A DNA stretch of 64,000 bases from JASGDC01 sp047606545 (GCA_047606545.1 JASGEI010000019.1:26076-90075); one strand, 5' to 3'. Positions 27,132-36,516 are shown, counted from the stretch's first letter. The notes: a model not told the origin generated them from the sequence alone. A program made the numbers and translations.

Positions 27132-28934
27132 ATGGCGGATTTGACCATCAACACAGATGAGGTCAGAGAAGCGTTAAAAGACTTCGTTTCTTCTTATGAA
27201 CCTGGCACAGACACACGTGCCGAAGTTGGTAGGGTAGTAACAGCTGGTGACGGTATCGCTCGCGTTGAAGGTTTACCTTCAGTTATGGCAAACGAACTAT
27301 TAAAGTTCGAAGACGGTACTCTTGGGCTTGCACAAAACCTTGATGTGCGTGAAATTGGTGTGATTATCCTGGGTGACTATGCTCAGATTGAAGAAGGTCA
27401 GGAAGTTAAACGTACCGGCGAAATTTTGTCAGTACCTGTAGGTGATAACTTCATGGGGCGTGTAGTTGATCCACTAGGTGTACCAATTGATGGACAAGGC
27501 AGTATCGAAGCTGATGACCACCGTGCTCTTGAGCTTCAAGCCCCAGGTGTGACTCAGCGTAAGTCAGTACATGAACCACTAGAAACGGGTCTTAAAGCAA
27601 TTGATGCAATGATTCCAATTGGTCGTGGTCAGCGTCAGTTAATCATTGGTGACCGTAAAACTGGTAAGACGGCTATCGCTGTGGATGCTATCTTGAACCA
27701 GCGTGATAATTGGGCATCTGGAGATCCAGAAAAGCAAGTTCGCTGTATCTATGTCGCAATCGGACAGAAAGCTTCTACGATTGCTTCAGTTCGTCAGACT
27801 TTAGAGCAAGAAGGCGCGATGGAATATACCACTATCGTGGCTTCGCCTGCTTCTGACTCAGCTGGTTTCAAATACCTTGCTCCTTATGCAGGTTCCGCGA
27901 TGGGACAGCACTGGATGTATGAAGGTAAGCATGTTTTGATTATTTTTGATGATTTATCAAAGCAAGCAGAAGCATACCGTGCGGTATCATTATTGTTGCG
28001 TCGTCCTCCAGGTCGTGAAGCATATCCAGGTGATGTATTTTACTTACACTCTCGTTTGTTAGAGCGTTGTGCGAAACTTAGTGAAGAAATGGGTTCTGGC
28101 TCAATGACCGGTCTGCCACTTATTGAAACTAAGGCGAATGACGTATCTGCATATATCCCAACAAATGTAATTTCAATTACTGATGGTCAAATTTTCTTGC
28201 AGTCAGACTTGTTTAACGCAAACCAACGCCCAGCTGTTGACGTAGGTATATCAGTATCACGTGTAGGTGGTGCAGCACAAACTAAAGCTTTGAAAGATGT
28301 ATCCGGTACTTTAAAGATTAGTTTAGCCCAGTATCGTGATATGGAATCATTTGCAATGTTTGCTTCCGACCTTGATGAAGCTAGTCGTCAGCAGCTTACT
28401 CGAGGTGAGCGTTTGATGGAGCTTTTGAAGCAACCGCAATATACACCTTATCCGATGGCACACCAAGTGGTATCAGTATGGGCAGGTACTAACGGTTATC
28501 TTGATGATGTGCAAACGGAACATGTCCGTCACTTCGAACAAGGGTTCCTTTACCATCTAAAGAACAATACCCAATTACTTACAACTATTACTGAAACTGG
28601 TAAGTTGGAAGATGATACCAAGTCTGCTCTTGAGCGTGAAATTCTCACTTTCAAGAAGACTTTCGATCCAAAAGAGATGGTTAAGATCCTAAAGAAAGCT
28701 GAATCAAGTTCGCAAGATGATGAAGATTATAGTGATGATGGGGAAACAAAGGCAGAGAGTAAAACTGATGATGCTAACTATCATGACTCAGATGATGATT
28801 CAGAAGCAGTAGATGTAACAGCTGCTGAGAGTTCAGAAGATTCAGAAAAAGTTGATGTTAAAAAATCAGCAGAAACTGATACAGAAGATTCAGAAAAAAC
28901 TAAAGACAAAAAAGTAGAAACTACTGAGGACTAA
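27132..28934 (+). CDS. atpA: ATP synthase subunit alpha with a charged tail
   Basis: The 600-residue protein has Walker A GDRKTGKTAI and the alpha signature PAVDVGISVSRVGG. After the normal C-terminal end near residue 523 (VKILKKA) a tail of about 77 residues follows, dominated by D, E, S, T and K. This tail is absent from most alpha subunits. I chose the ATG at 27132 over the TTG at 27108 because AGGGATGAG is directly before it. Confidence 0.95.
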   Translation: MADLTINTDEVREALKDFVSSYEPGTDTRAEVGRVVTAGDGIARVEGLPSVMANELLKFEDGTLGLAQNLDVREIGVIILGDYAQIEEGQEVKRTGEILSVPVGDNFMGRVVDPLGVPIDGQGSIEADDHRALELQAPGVTQRKSVHEPLETGLKAIDAMIPIGRGQRQLIIGDRKTGKTAIAVDAILNQRDNWASGDPEKQVRCIYVAIGQKASTIASVRQTLEQEGAMEYTTIVASPASDSAGFKYLAPYAGSAMGQHWMYEGKHVLIIFDDLSKQAEAYRAVSLLLRRPPGREAYPGDVFYLHSRLLERCAKLSEEMGSGSMTGLPLIETKANDVSAYIPTNVISITDGQIFLQSDLFNANQRPAVDVGISVSRVGGAAQTKALKDVSGTLKISLAQYRDMESFAMFASDLDEASRQQLTRGERLMELLKQPQYTPYPMAHQVVSVWAGTNGYLDDVQTEHVRHFEQGFLYHLKNNTQLLTTITETGKLEDDTKSALEREILTFKKTFDPKEMVKILKKAESSSQDDEDYSDDGETKAESKTDDANYHDSDDDSEAVDVTAAESSEDSEKVDVKKSAETDTEDSEKTKDKKVETTED

Positions 28935-28950
28935 GGCTAGGAAGTAGTTA

Positions 28951-29859
28951 ATGGGTGCTAAATTAAGGATTTATCGCGATAAAATTTCGGCTACTCAATC
29001 TATGAGTAAAATGTTTAACGCGATGGAATTGATTGCGACTTCGCGTATCCCAAATGCACGTCGTAGGGTAGATAACGTATTTCCGTTTGCCAATGCAATT
29101 ACAAAAGCAATTTCTGCGGTTTCAAGACATGCTGGGCATATCAATCATCCGTTAACTACTATGCCAAAAGAACTACGTAGAGTTGCTATGTTAGTGATGA
29201 CTTCTGACCGTGGGATGGCAGGAGCTTTCTCATCAAATGTACTGAAAAAGGCTGATGAACAGTTTGAATCTTTTAAGGAACGTGGGATTCAGGTAGATTT
29301 GTATGTTTATGGTCGAAAAGCTGAAAATTACTATACATTCCGTAATATTAAGTACAAGAAGTCTTGGACTGGAAACACGGATCGTCCTACTCAGCAGCAA
29401 GCGAAGATTATTTCACGTAAGTTGTTAGAAGATTTCAAAACACCTACTGATCATGGTGGTGTAGATGGTATCTATATTGTGCGCACTAACTTTGTAAGCA
29501 TGATTGAACAAAAACCTGAGGTCTATAGCCTATTGCCGGCACCAAAGAAGCTGGTTGCAGATGATGGTACTGAAATTGAAGAAGAGCATGATATTCCAGC
29601 GGAATATGAGTTTGAGCCTTCACCAACTGCAGTGCTTGACGCATTATTACCACGTTATTTAGAAGCCCGTGTTTTTAACTCAGTGTTGCAATCTGCAGTG
29701 TCAGAGTTAGCTGCACGTCAGAAGGCTATGAAGGCAGCTACTGATAATGCAAATGAATTGATTAAGAAGTACACTCGATTAGCAAATACAGCTCGCCAGG
29801 CTGAAATTACCCAGGAACTTACCGAAATCATTGCTGGTTCTGATGCCCTAGGAAGTTAG
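28951..29859 (+). CDS. atpG: ATP synthase subunit gamma
   Basis: The 302-residue central-stalk protein begins MGAKLRIYRDKISATQSMSK and ends EITQELTEIIAGSDAL, the two helices that form the coiled coil. GACTAAGGCTAGGAAG precedes the ATG. Confidence 0.96.
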   Translation: MGAKLRIYRDKISATQSMSKMFNAMELIATSRIPNARRRVDNVFPFANAITKAISAVSRHAGHINHPLTTMPKELRRVAMLVMTSDRGMAGAFSSNVLKKADEQFESFKERGIQVDLYVYGRKAENYYTFRNIKYKKSWTGNTDRPTQQQAKIISRKLLEDFKTPTDHGGVDGIYIVRTNFVSMIEQKPEVYSLLPAPKKLVADDGTEIEEEHDIPAEYEFEPSPTAVLDALLPRYLEARVFNSVLQSAVSELAARQKAMKAATDNANELIKKYTRLANTARQAEITQELTEIIAGSDALGS

Positions 29860-29864
29860 AGAAT

Positions 29865-31457
29865 ATGGCAAACTTTTTTAAGAAATTTACAAACTCAGAC
29901 GAAGAAGAGACTAAAACTAATATGAAGAACGAAAAAGCAAAGAAGTCTAAACTTACGGCTCCTGTTGAAAAAACTGAGGTAGTTGAAGAAAAAACTACCT
30001 CAGATATTCCAAAAGAAGAGGAAACCGTAACTGGTGCAACTGGTCGTATCGCACGAGTTATCGGTCCAGTAGTTGACGTTGAGTTCCCTTCAGGTGCGAT
30101 ACCTGAGATTTACTATGCATTGACTACTGAAGTAACTCTCGAAGGTGAGACCCGTACTCTAACTTTTGAAACAGCACAACATCTAGGTGACAATCTAATT
30201 CGTGCGATTTCTTTGCAGACTACGGATGGTTTGGTTCGTGGTACCGAGGTACGCAATACGGGAGCTCCGATTAGTGTGCCAGTTGGTGATGTGGTTAAAG
30301 GGCACCTATTTAACGTATTGGGTGAACCACTAGATGTGAAAGCTTCCGAACTTGAGATTACAGAACGTTGGCCAATTCACCGTAAAGCTCCTTCTTTCGA
30401 TCACCTTGAAGGTTCAACAGAAATGCTTGAAACTGGTATCAAGGTTATTGACTTGCTAACTCCGTATATTCAAGGTGGTAAGATTGGTCTTTTTGGTGGT
30501 GCTGGTGTAGGTAAAACAGTATTGATTCAAGAGATGATTACTCGTGTAGCTCGTAACTTCGGTGGTACTTCAGTATTCGCCGGTGTGGGTGAGCGTACTC
30601 GTGAAGGTAATGACCTTTGGGTTGAAATGGACGAAGCAAATGTATTGAAAGATACAGCGTTAGTATTTGGCCAAATGGATGAGCCACCTGGAACACGTTT
30701 GCGAGTAGCGCTTAGTGCATTGACAATGGCAGAGTACTTCCGTGATGTACAAAATCAGGATGTGTTATTGTTCATTGATAACATTTTCCGTTTCACTCAG
30801 GCAGGTGCTGAGGTGTCTACTTTGCTAGGTCGTATGCCTTCTGCAGTAGGTTACCAGCCAAACTTGGCTGATGAAATGGGGCAGTTGCAGGAACGTATTA
30901 CTTCGACTCGTGGTCATTCTATTACATCTATGCAGGCAATTTATGTACCTGCTGATGACTATACTGACCCTGCTCCTGCGACTACTTTCGCACATTTGGA
31001 TGCAACTACTGAGCTTACTCGTGATTTAGCTTCTCGTGGTTTGTTCCCAGCGGTTGACCCACTTACTTCGACGTCTCGTATCTTGGACCCACAGTACATT
31101 GGCGAGAATCACTACAATGTGGCAACCCGAGTTAAGCAGATATTGCAGAAGAATAAAGAACTTCAAGATATCATTGCGATTTTGGGTATTGATGAGCTTT
31201 CTGAAGAAGATAAGATTACAGTATCTCGTGCTCGTCGTATTCAGCAGTTCCTATCTCAAAATACCTATACTGCAAAGCAGTTCACTGGTGTGGAAGGTTC
31301 TACTGTGCCACTTAAAGATACCATTGAGGGCTTCCGCATGATTTGTGATGGTGAAGTTGATCATATTGCCGAGCAAGCATTCTTCAATGTTGGTAGTATG
31401 GACGATGTATATCAGGCTTGGGATAAGATTAAGAAGAGTCTTGGCAAGGGTAGATAA
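29865..31457 (+). CDS. atpD: ATP synthase subunit beta with N-terminal extension
   Basis: The 530-residue protein has Walker A GGAGVGKTVL, GVGERTREG and the signature PSAVGYQPNLADEMG. About 59 residues rich in K, E and T (MANFFKKFTNSDEEE...) precede the normal start GRIARVIGPVVDV. The upstream frame is open and the ATG follows atpG by 5 nt, so I keep it. An internal start at Met20 is possible. Confidence 0.93.
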   Translation: MANFFKKFTNSDEEETKTNMKNEKAKKSKLTAPVEKTEVVEEKTTSDIPKEEETVTGATGRIARVIGPVVDVEFPSGAIPEIYYALTTEVTLEGETRTLTFETAQHLGDNLIRAISLQTTDGLVRGTEVRNTGAPISVPVGDVVKGHLFNVLGEPLDVKASELEITERWPIHRKAPSFDHLEGSTEMLETGIKVIDLLTPYIQGGKIGLFGGAGVGKTVLIQEMITRVARNFGGTSVFAGVGERTREGNDLWVEMDEANVLKDTALVFGQMDEPPGTRLRVALSALTMAEYFRDVQNQDVLLFIDNIFRFTQAGAEVSTLLGRMPSAVGYQPNLADEMGQLQERITSTRGHSITSMQAIYVPADDYTDPAPATTFAHLDATTELTRDLASRGLFPAVDPLTSTSRILDPQYIGENHYNVATRVKQILQKNKELQDIIAILGIDELSEEDKITVSRARRIQQFLSQNTYTAKQFTGVEGSTVPLKDTIEGFRMICDGEVDHIAEQAFFNVGSMDDVYQAWDKIKKSLGKGR

Positions 31458-31762
31458 TGGCTGATGATACTAATGAAAAAACCCTTAAGGTCGATGTAGT
31501 TTCGGTAACCCACCGAATTTGGCATGGTCTGGCAACTATGGTTATTGCTCGTACAGTTAGCGGTGACATTGGTATTATGCCAGGGCATGCTCCAGTCCTT
31601 GGCCTTATGGAAGAAGGAAAGTTAGTTATTAAAACTCTTCATGAGGGTGAGATTGTTGCTGAAACTCGTGGCGGATTCTTATCCGTCGATAGCGACAAAG
31701 TTGCTGTAATTGCTAACGATGTTCGTATCAATTCAGATCACGATATTGAAGATACTTACTAA
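31457..31762 (+). CDS. atpC: ATP synthase subunit epsilon
   Basis: The 101-residue protein has the beta-sandwich motif GDIGIMPGHAPVLGLMEEG. The C-terminal helical hairpin is mostly missing compared with the E. coli form (about 140), as is usual in actinobacteria. It overlaps atpD by 1 nt. Confidence 0.93.
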   Translation: MADDTNEKTLKVDVVSVTHRIWHGLATMVIARTVSGDIGIMPGHAPVLGLMEEGKLVIKTLHEGEIVAETRGGFLSVDSDKVAVIANDVRINSDHDIEDTY

Positions 31763-31774
31763 CAACTGTTAATC

Positions 31775-32470
31775 ATGTGTACTGTAATTATTGAAGTACC
31801 TGAAGATAAAAATCAAAATATTAGGTTTTTAGCGATACGTGATGAAAATCCAGAGCGTCCTTGGGACCCAGTAGGTCCTTGGTGGCCTGACAATCCTGAT
31901 GTTATTGGTGTACATGACCGTGAAGCTGGTGGTGCTTGGTTAGCTGCTTCTGATAAAAAACAGAAACTGGCAGTAATCCTTAACCGTATCGAGTTTTTAC
32001 CAGTGCCACCAGAAGGTCTAGCTTCACGCGGTGGTATTGTGCTTGAGGCAATCGCTGGTAAACAAGTCCCAGAAGCACCTGGTACTCAAAGTTTTAATCT
32101 TGTAGAAATTGAGTCACATCAAGCAACTATTACCAGTTATAACGGTAAAAAAGTAATTCGTGAAAAAATAAAACCAGGAATACATATGGTAGCTCACGAT
32201 AATATGGATGATTTCCGCACTCCACGCATCAAACTTTGGTTACCTGAATTCCAGAAACTGGCGGGTCTACCAGAAGATGAATGGCAGCAAGCTTGGTTAG
32301 ATTTACTAGAAAAAACCACGAAACTTGGACCAGAAGATAATAAAGCTATTATCCGGGATAACCGGGTTTATGGTATTCCAACTCTTTCACTAATGTACGT
32401 TATTGGTAAGAATTCCGAATCCAGAATAACTCTTAACTCCAAAGTTTTCGACAAACCAGGGCAACTTTAG
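31775..32470 (+). CDS. NRDE-family (TANGO2-like) protein
   Basis: The 231-residue protein opens with MCTVIIEV and has the family NRDE-type motif as IRDENPERPW plus AVILNRIEF and ASRGGIV. The N-terminal Cys2 could act as a nucleophile. Its role is unknown. It follows atpC by 12 nt and is probably in the atp transcript. Confidence 0.75.
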   Translation: MCTVIIEVPEDKNQNIRFLAIRDENPERPWDPVGPWWPDNPDVIGVHDREAGGAWLAASDKKQKLAVILNRIEFLPVPPEGLASRGGIVLEAIAGKQVPEAPGTQSFNLVEIESHQATITSYNGKKVIREKIKPGIHMVAHDNMDDFRTPRIKLWLPEFQKLAGLPEDEWQQAWLDLLEKTTKLGPEDNKAIIRDNRVYGIPTLSLMYVIGKNSESRITLNSKVFDKPGQL

Positions 32471-32558
32471 CCTAACAATATAGAAGATTAACAATATAAA
32501 AACAGTCCTAATATGAACTGAGTTTAGGAAGCTGTACGGTATTTATATGTTAACTATT

Positions 32559-32630
32559 CGCATTTTCTTAGTAAAACGCTATTTCCACCCCTTATTAGAA
32601 ACGAAAATGTCCTTTTAGTAAGAAAATGGG
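32559..32630. repeat. 72-bp dispersed inverted-repeat element, copy B
   Basis: Left end CGCATTTTCTTAGTAAAAC and right end TTTTAGTAAGAAAATGGG; same length and ends as the copy at 6682-6753. It lies between the NRDE gene and metI. Confidence 0.7.
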
Positions 32631-32657
32631 CAGGGTAGTGATGGTAAAATAAAAGTA

Positions 32658-32695
32658 TTAAAAAAGAGCCTGGAAAACTAACCAGGTTCTTTTTA
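32658..32695. terminator. Bidirectional terminator between NRDE and metI
   Basis: AGAGCCTGG pairs with CCAGGTTCT, with A-run upstream and T-run downstream, so it works in both directions. Confidence 0.85.
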
Positions 32696-32703
32696 TATTT
32701 AGG

Positions 32704-33369
32704 CTACTTGCCGCGATGTAACATTTTTTGAGATAGTTTATTACCCAAATATTGCACCAGTTGTACGATAACTACAATTGTGACAATTGCGATAAAAGTT
32801 ACAGTCCAATTGAAACGTTGGTAACCATATTGAATAGCGAAGTTACCTAAGCCACCAGCGCCGATAGCACCAGCAATTGCTGTCATGTCCACAATAGAAA
32901 TGAATACGAAAGTGTAGCCGAGAATCAATGGACCAAGTGCTTCTGGAATTAATACAGTGCGAATGATGCGCCATGGACTAGCACCCATTGAACGAGCAGC
33001 TTCGATAACTCCAGGATCAACTGATACTAAGTTTTGTTCCACAATACGACTAATACCGAAAGTTGCAGCAATGCTTAGTGGAAATAGGGCAGCAGTGGTA
33101 CCAATAGTAGAACCCATTACCAGTAAGGTAAGTGGTGCTACTGCAGCCATGAAAATTACGAAAGGAATTGGGCGGATAATATTAACAATTACGTTTAGTG
33201 CGGTGTAACCAGTACGATTTGCTAGTAGTCCATGCTCACGAGTGGCATATAGTAATACGCCTATCACTAATCCAAAAAATCCGCCGACAAGCAAGGTAAT
33301 ACAGACCATAATCAAAGTTTGTCCGATAGCTTGGAAATAAACAGGTTGTAACATTGACCAATCAGTCAT
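32704..33369 (-). CDS. metI: Methionine ABC transporter permease
   Basis: The 221-residue protein has 5 helices and the permease EAA loop EAARSMGASPWRIIRTVLIPEALGP. With MetN and MetQ it forms the MUT transporter for methionine and related sulfur compounds. It overlaps metN by 8 nt. Confidence 0.93.
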   Translation of the reverse strand: MTDWSMLQPVYFQAIGQTLIMVCITLLVGGFFGLVIGVLLYATREHGLLANRTGYTALNVIVNIIRPIPFVIFMAAVAPLTLLVMGSTIGTTAALFPLSIAATFGISRIVEQNLVSVDPGVIEAARSMGASPWRIIRTVLIPEALGPLILGYTFVFISIVDMTAIAGAIGAGGLGNFAIQYGYQRFNWTVTFIAIVTIVVIVQLVQYLGNKLSQKMLHRGK

Positions 33370-34384
33370 GAGAAATCACCTCGGCTTCGGTAGTTTCTTG
33401 AATAAATGAAATTGCACCAGGGACATCTTTACCAGTTAAAGCAAAAGTAATAGCTCCTAGTCGTTTGCCGTTGAGAGTGCTAATACCACCGAATACAATA
33501 TTTGCATTTACTTGGTAATCTTCATTAAGAGTCGTAATTACGGGACCTAGTTCATATTCATCAGATAGTTTTACGGATAGCAATGTTCCAGGATGATTCT
33601 TCCGAATCTGCTCAATCTCCTCATAGTCAGGAGTACGAGGCATCACAGTTGAAACAAAGCTCTTAGTGCTTTGAGTTTTTGGACTTGAGAATACTTGGTA
33701 GGTAGGTCCTTGTTCCAAAATCTTCCCTTGTTCCATGACTACAACTTTGTCGGCGACTTCTTTTACTACATCCATTTCGTGAGTAATTACTACGATAGTA
33801 ACTCCAAACTTTTCGTTAACTTCTTTAAGAAGTTTCAAGATTTCTTTAGTAGTTTCAGGATCTAGTGCACTAGTTGATTCATCAGCAAGGAGAATTTTTG
33901 GGTTGGTAGCTAATGCTCTAGCAATGCCAACGCGTTGTTTTTGCCCTCCTGATAATTGGCTTGGATAGTTATTCTCATAGCCAGTTAACCCAACGAAATT
34001 AAGTAGTTCCTTCATACGGTGAGCAATTTTTGTTTTATCCCAATTAGCTAATTCAAGAGGAAAAGCAATATTACGAGCAACTGTACGAGAAGAGAATAGG
34101 TTGAACTGCTGGAAAATCATCCCAATATCTGGGCGGATACTTTCCAGCTCTTTTTCTTTCATGTTGGTGATATCTTTACCCAAAACAGTAACAGTTCCAG
34201 AGGTTGTTTGTTCTAATCCATTAATCAAACGAACCAAAGTGCTTTTACCAGCACCAGAATATCCGATGATGGCAGTAATATCACCCTCAACTATTTCAAG
34301 GTTTATATCAGCCAAAGCAGCTACTTTTTTACTGCCTGAAGCAAAAACCTTTCCTACTTCATTAAACTCAATGAGTTTACTCAT
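33362..34384 (-). CDS. metN: Methionine ABC transporter ATPase
   Basis: The 340-residue protein has Walker A GYSGAGKST, signature LSGGQKQRVGIARAL, Walker B ILLADESTSALD, and a C-terminal NIL domain (about residues 265-340), the methionine-sensing part of MetN. It acts with MetI. Confidence 0.94.
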   Translation of the reverse strand: MSKLIEFNEVGKVFASGSKKVAALADINLEIVEGDITAIIGYSGAGKSTLVRLINGLEQTTSGTVTVLGKDITNMKEKELESIRPDIGMIFQQFNLFSSRTVARNIAFPLELANWDKTKIAHRMKELLNFVGLTGYENNYPSQLSGGQKQRVGIARALATNPKILLADESTSALDPETTKEILKLLKEVNEKFGVTIVVITHEMDVVKEVADKVVVMEQGKILEQGPTYQVFSSPKTQSTKSFVSTVMPRTPDYEEIEQIRKNHPGTLLSVKLSDEYELGPVITTLNEDYQVNANIVFGGISTLNGKRLGAITFALTGKDVPGAISFIQETTEAEVISHD

Positions 34385-34460
34385 AAATTATTTTTTCTCC
34401 TTTATATGGAAAATCTTGTATGGAAAAGGTGGTCGATAAAATTACCGACCACCTTAAATA

Positions 34461-35354
34461 CTATTTACTACTTGCTTGTTTAACTACGTCTTCTTGTTTC
34501 TTTAAAGTGTCTTGTAAGTCGCTTTGTTTGCTTTTAACTTCTACGGAAGTGTTCTTGCTTTGTGCAGCAACTGCTTTCTGAACTTCTGGATCGTGGTATG
34601 CTTCCACAACCTTCTGGTAATCCTTATTGTCTTTGTCTTCTGGGCGAGAAACAATTACGTTAACGTATGGCTTTGCTTCATCGCTATTTGGATCATCTTT
34701 AAAGATAACGGTGTTTTGGTCAAGATTTGCATCAGATGCGAAATTATTGTTAATTGCTGCCGCATCAACTGACTTTAAGTTAGCTGCAGTCTGAGCTGCA
34801 TCAACTGTTTGTACAGTTATTTTCTTGCTAGTGATATCAGCTGGAGTAGATAGGATATTTCCACCATCTTTCAATTTAATAAGTCCAGCTTTTTGCAATA
34901 CTAGCAATGCACGTGCTTGGTTAGTTGGGTCATTTGGAATAGCAACTTTACCATTTTCAGGGATTTCGCTTGGTTTCTTGTACTTAGTAGAGTATAGGCT
35001 TAATGGCACTACGTAAGTTGAACCAATTGGTGTTAAGTTCTTATTGTTTTTAACATTGTAGTCGGCAAGGAAAGCAATGTGTTGGAACAAGTTTAAATCA
35101 ACTTGGTTTTGATCAAGTGCTTGATTTGGCTGAGTGTAGTCAGAGAAGCTAACTGGCTCGATGGTGATACCACGCTTTTTAGCTGCTTCTTGGAATGGTT
35201 TCCAGTAGTCTTGTGAAGCTTCAGTGGTGCCAATTTTTATGACTTTTCCATCAGTCCTTGAACTGCTCTTACTGCCACAAGCTGTAACTGTAAAAGCAGC
35301 AGTGATTGTTAGAATGAACGCGATTACAATACTTTTAAACTTCTTGGAGAACAT
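34461..35354 (-). CDS. metQ: Methionine-binding lipoprotein
   Basis: The 297-residue protein has a lipoprotein signal with lipobox VTAC (Cys26) and the NlpA/MetQ fold (IKIGTTEASQDYWKPFQEAAKK). AAGGAA lies about 11 nt before the ATG. It captures methionine or a related sulfur compound outside the membrane. It leads the metQ-metN-metI unit and sits behind a leader-peptide region. Confidence 0.93.
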   Translation of the reverse strand: MFSKKFKSIVIAFILTITAAFTVTACGSKSSSRTDGKVIKIGTTEASQDYWKPFQEAAKKRGITIEPVSFSDYTQPNQALDQNQVDLNLFQHIAFLADYNVKNNKNLTPIGSTYVVPLSLYSTKYKKPSEIPENGKVAIPNDPTNQARALLVLQKAGLIKLKDGGNILSTPADITSKKITVQTVDAAQTAANLKSVDAAAINNNFASDANLDQNTVIFKDDPNSDEAKPYVNVIVSRPEDKDNKDYQKVVEAYHDPEVQKAVAAQSKNTSVEVKSKQSDLQDTLKKQEDVVKQASSK

Positions 35355-35395
35355 TTTTATTTAAATTCCTTAAAACTTTTTGATAGTCTCTTTGC

Positions 35396-35430
35396 CATAA
35401 AAATAAGCAGCCCGTCCAATACGGAACTGC
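35396..35430 (-). terminator. Terminator-like hairpin in the metQ leader
   Basis: On the minus strand GCAG-TT-CCGT-ATTGG-ACGG-G-CTGC folds as a hairpin with one internal loop, followed by TTATTTTTA. It lies between the leader peptide and metQ, as an attenuator would. It is enclosed by a 7-bp long-range pair TAGTCTC/GAGACTA (35451-35457 with 35384-35390). Confidence 0.55.
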
Positions 35431-35454
35431 CGGAGTGTTTATCGTATACCGAGA

Positions 35455-35520
35455 CTAATTAGAGCACACGACAAAGCACCCCTCGGTGTGCATTCGACGT
35501 GTTACTGTTTTCGTTCTCAT
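35455..35520 (-). CDS. Leader peptide upstream of metQNI (two Cys codons)
   Basis: A 21-residue ORF (MRTKTVTRRMHTEGCFVVCSN) starts at ATG 35520 behind TAACTT-N6. It has Cys at positions 15 and 19 near its end. Its stop codon overlaps one arm of the long-range pair that encloses the terminator hairpin, so ribosome stalling near the Cys codons could control transcription of metQNI. It resembles short Cys-containing leader peptides found before sulfur genes in actinobacteria. It is too short for ORF callers. Confidence 0.55.
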   Translation of the reverse strand: MRTKTVTRRMHTEGCFVVCSN

Positions 35521-35526
35521 GGTTAT

Positions 35527-35556
35527 AAGTTAATCACATACTTTTTGGTGCTGCAA
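35527..35556 (-). promoter_or_regulatory. Promoter of the metQNI leader
   Basis: On the minus strand TTGCAG is spaced 18 nt from TAACTT, 6 nt before the leader-peptide ATG. The resulting transcript would start at or near that ATG. Confidence 0.45.
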
Positions 35557-35727
35557 CTTACTAAATGAATTTTTCAATTTCTCACTGGTTTTGACCGCTT
35601 ATTTCCTGTACTTTTCTTCACGATGAACTGATTAATTAGGTAATCCTAGGATTCTCTTTAAGGCTAGTTTAATTTAAGTATTATTTTTATTTTTCGCCCA
35701 TTAAACGCCCAGTTTCCCAAAATAACC

Positions 35728-35766
35728 AAAAAAGTAAAACCCCTGCTTCCTTAGAAAACAGGGGTT
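35728..35766 (-). terminator. Terminator after tRNA-His
   Basis: AACCCCTG pairs with CAGGGGTT; on the minus strand it is followed by TTTTACTTTTTT. Confidence 0.8.
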
Positions 35767-35772
35767 AATCGG

Positions 35773-35846
35773 GGTGGCTAACCGGGCTTGAACCGGCGAC
35801 CCCCTGAACCACAATCAGGTGCTCTACCAACTGAGCTATAGCCACC
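35773..35846 (-). tRNA. tRNA-His (anticodon GTG)
   Basis: On the minus strand it forms a full cloverleaf with G(-1), acceptor GTGGCTA/TAGCCAC, D-arm GCTCAGTTGGTAGAGC, anticodon loop around GTG and T-arm GCCGG-TTCAAGC-CCGGT. The extra G(-1):C73 pair is the tRNA-His identity mark. CCA is not encoded. Confidence 0.93.
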
Positions 35847-35897
35847 ACAGGTTATCCATTGGAACTTAATGAATACCACGCTTCAATACTATACCAG

Positions 35898-36503
35898 TTA
35901 ATTGTATTTCTTGGAAATTTCAGCAAGTTCTTCTGAAGAATAACCTGGGTCAGCTAAGAAAACGGCTTCACGGTAGTATTGCAATTCTTTGATTGACTCG
36001 ATAATGTCAGCAAGTGCACGATGACCTTCAGCTTTCTTAGGCGCGTTGAAGTAAGCGCGAGGAAACCAGCGACGCGCTAATTCTTTAACAGTAGAAACAT
36101 CAATTACTCGGTAGTGCAAATGATCCACTACTTTAGGCATATATTCGCTTAAAAAGGCTTTATCGGTGCCGATAGAGTTACCTGCAAGCAAAGCTTTGCC
36201 AGGTTTTGGGATAAATTTTTGGATATAAGCCAAAACTTCTGCTTCAGCATCTTGCAGATCTGCACCTGTTTTTATTTCTTCAATAAGACCACTGTTGGTA
36301 TGCATTTGAGTTACAAAATCATTCATATTTTCCACAGCTTCTGGCTTATCTGCTTTGATTACAATATCTATCCCCTTAGTGTCTAAAACTTCAAGGTTAG
36401 AGTCAGTGATTAAAACTGCAACCTCAATAAGAGAGTCTATTTTAGGATCTAGTCCTGTCATTTCACAGTCAATCCAAACGATTGGTTCATTTTTTGTAGC
36501 CAT
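35898..36503 (-). CDS. orn: Oligoribonuclease
   Basis: The 201-residue DEDDh exonuclease has VWIDCEMTGLD (motif I), SLIEVAVLITD and the later KAEGHRALADI motif. It degrades dinucleotides left from RNA decay. A TACACT box lies 7 nt before the ATG, so it is probably leaderless. Confidence 0.94.
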   Translation of the reverse strand: MATKNEPIVWIDCEMTGLDPKIDSLIEVAVLITDSNLEVLDTKGIDIVIKADKPEAVENMNDFVTQMHTNSGLIEEIKTGADLQDAEAEVLAYIQKFIPKPGKALLAGNSIGTDKAFLSEYMPKVVDHLHYRVIDVSTVKELARRWFPRAYFNAPKKAEGHRALADIIESIKELQYYREAVFLADPGYSSEELAEISKKYN

Positions 36504-36516
36504 AATATCCAGTGTA
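36504..36516 (-). promoter_or_regulatory. -10 box of probable leaderless orn mRNA
   Basis: On the minus strand TACACT is followed by 7 nt and then ATG 36503. Confidence 0.4.

Noticed and set aside
35376..35520. SAM riboswitch before metQ
   Set aside because: No S-box or SAM-IV-like core pairs were found; the leader-peptide reading explains the stretch better.
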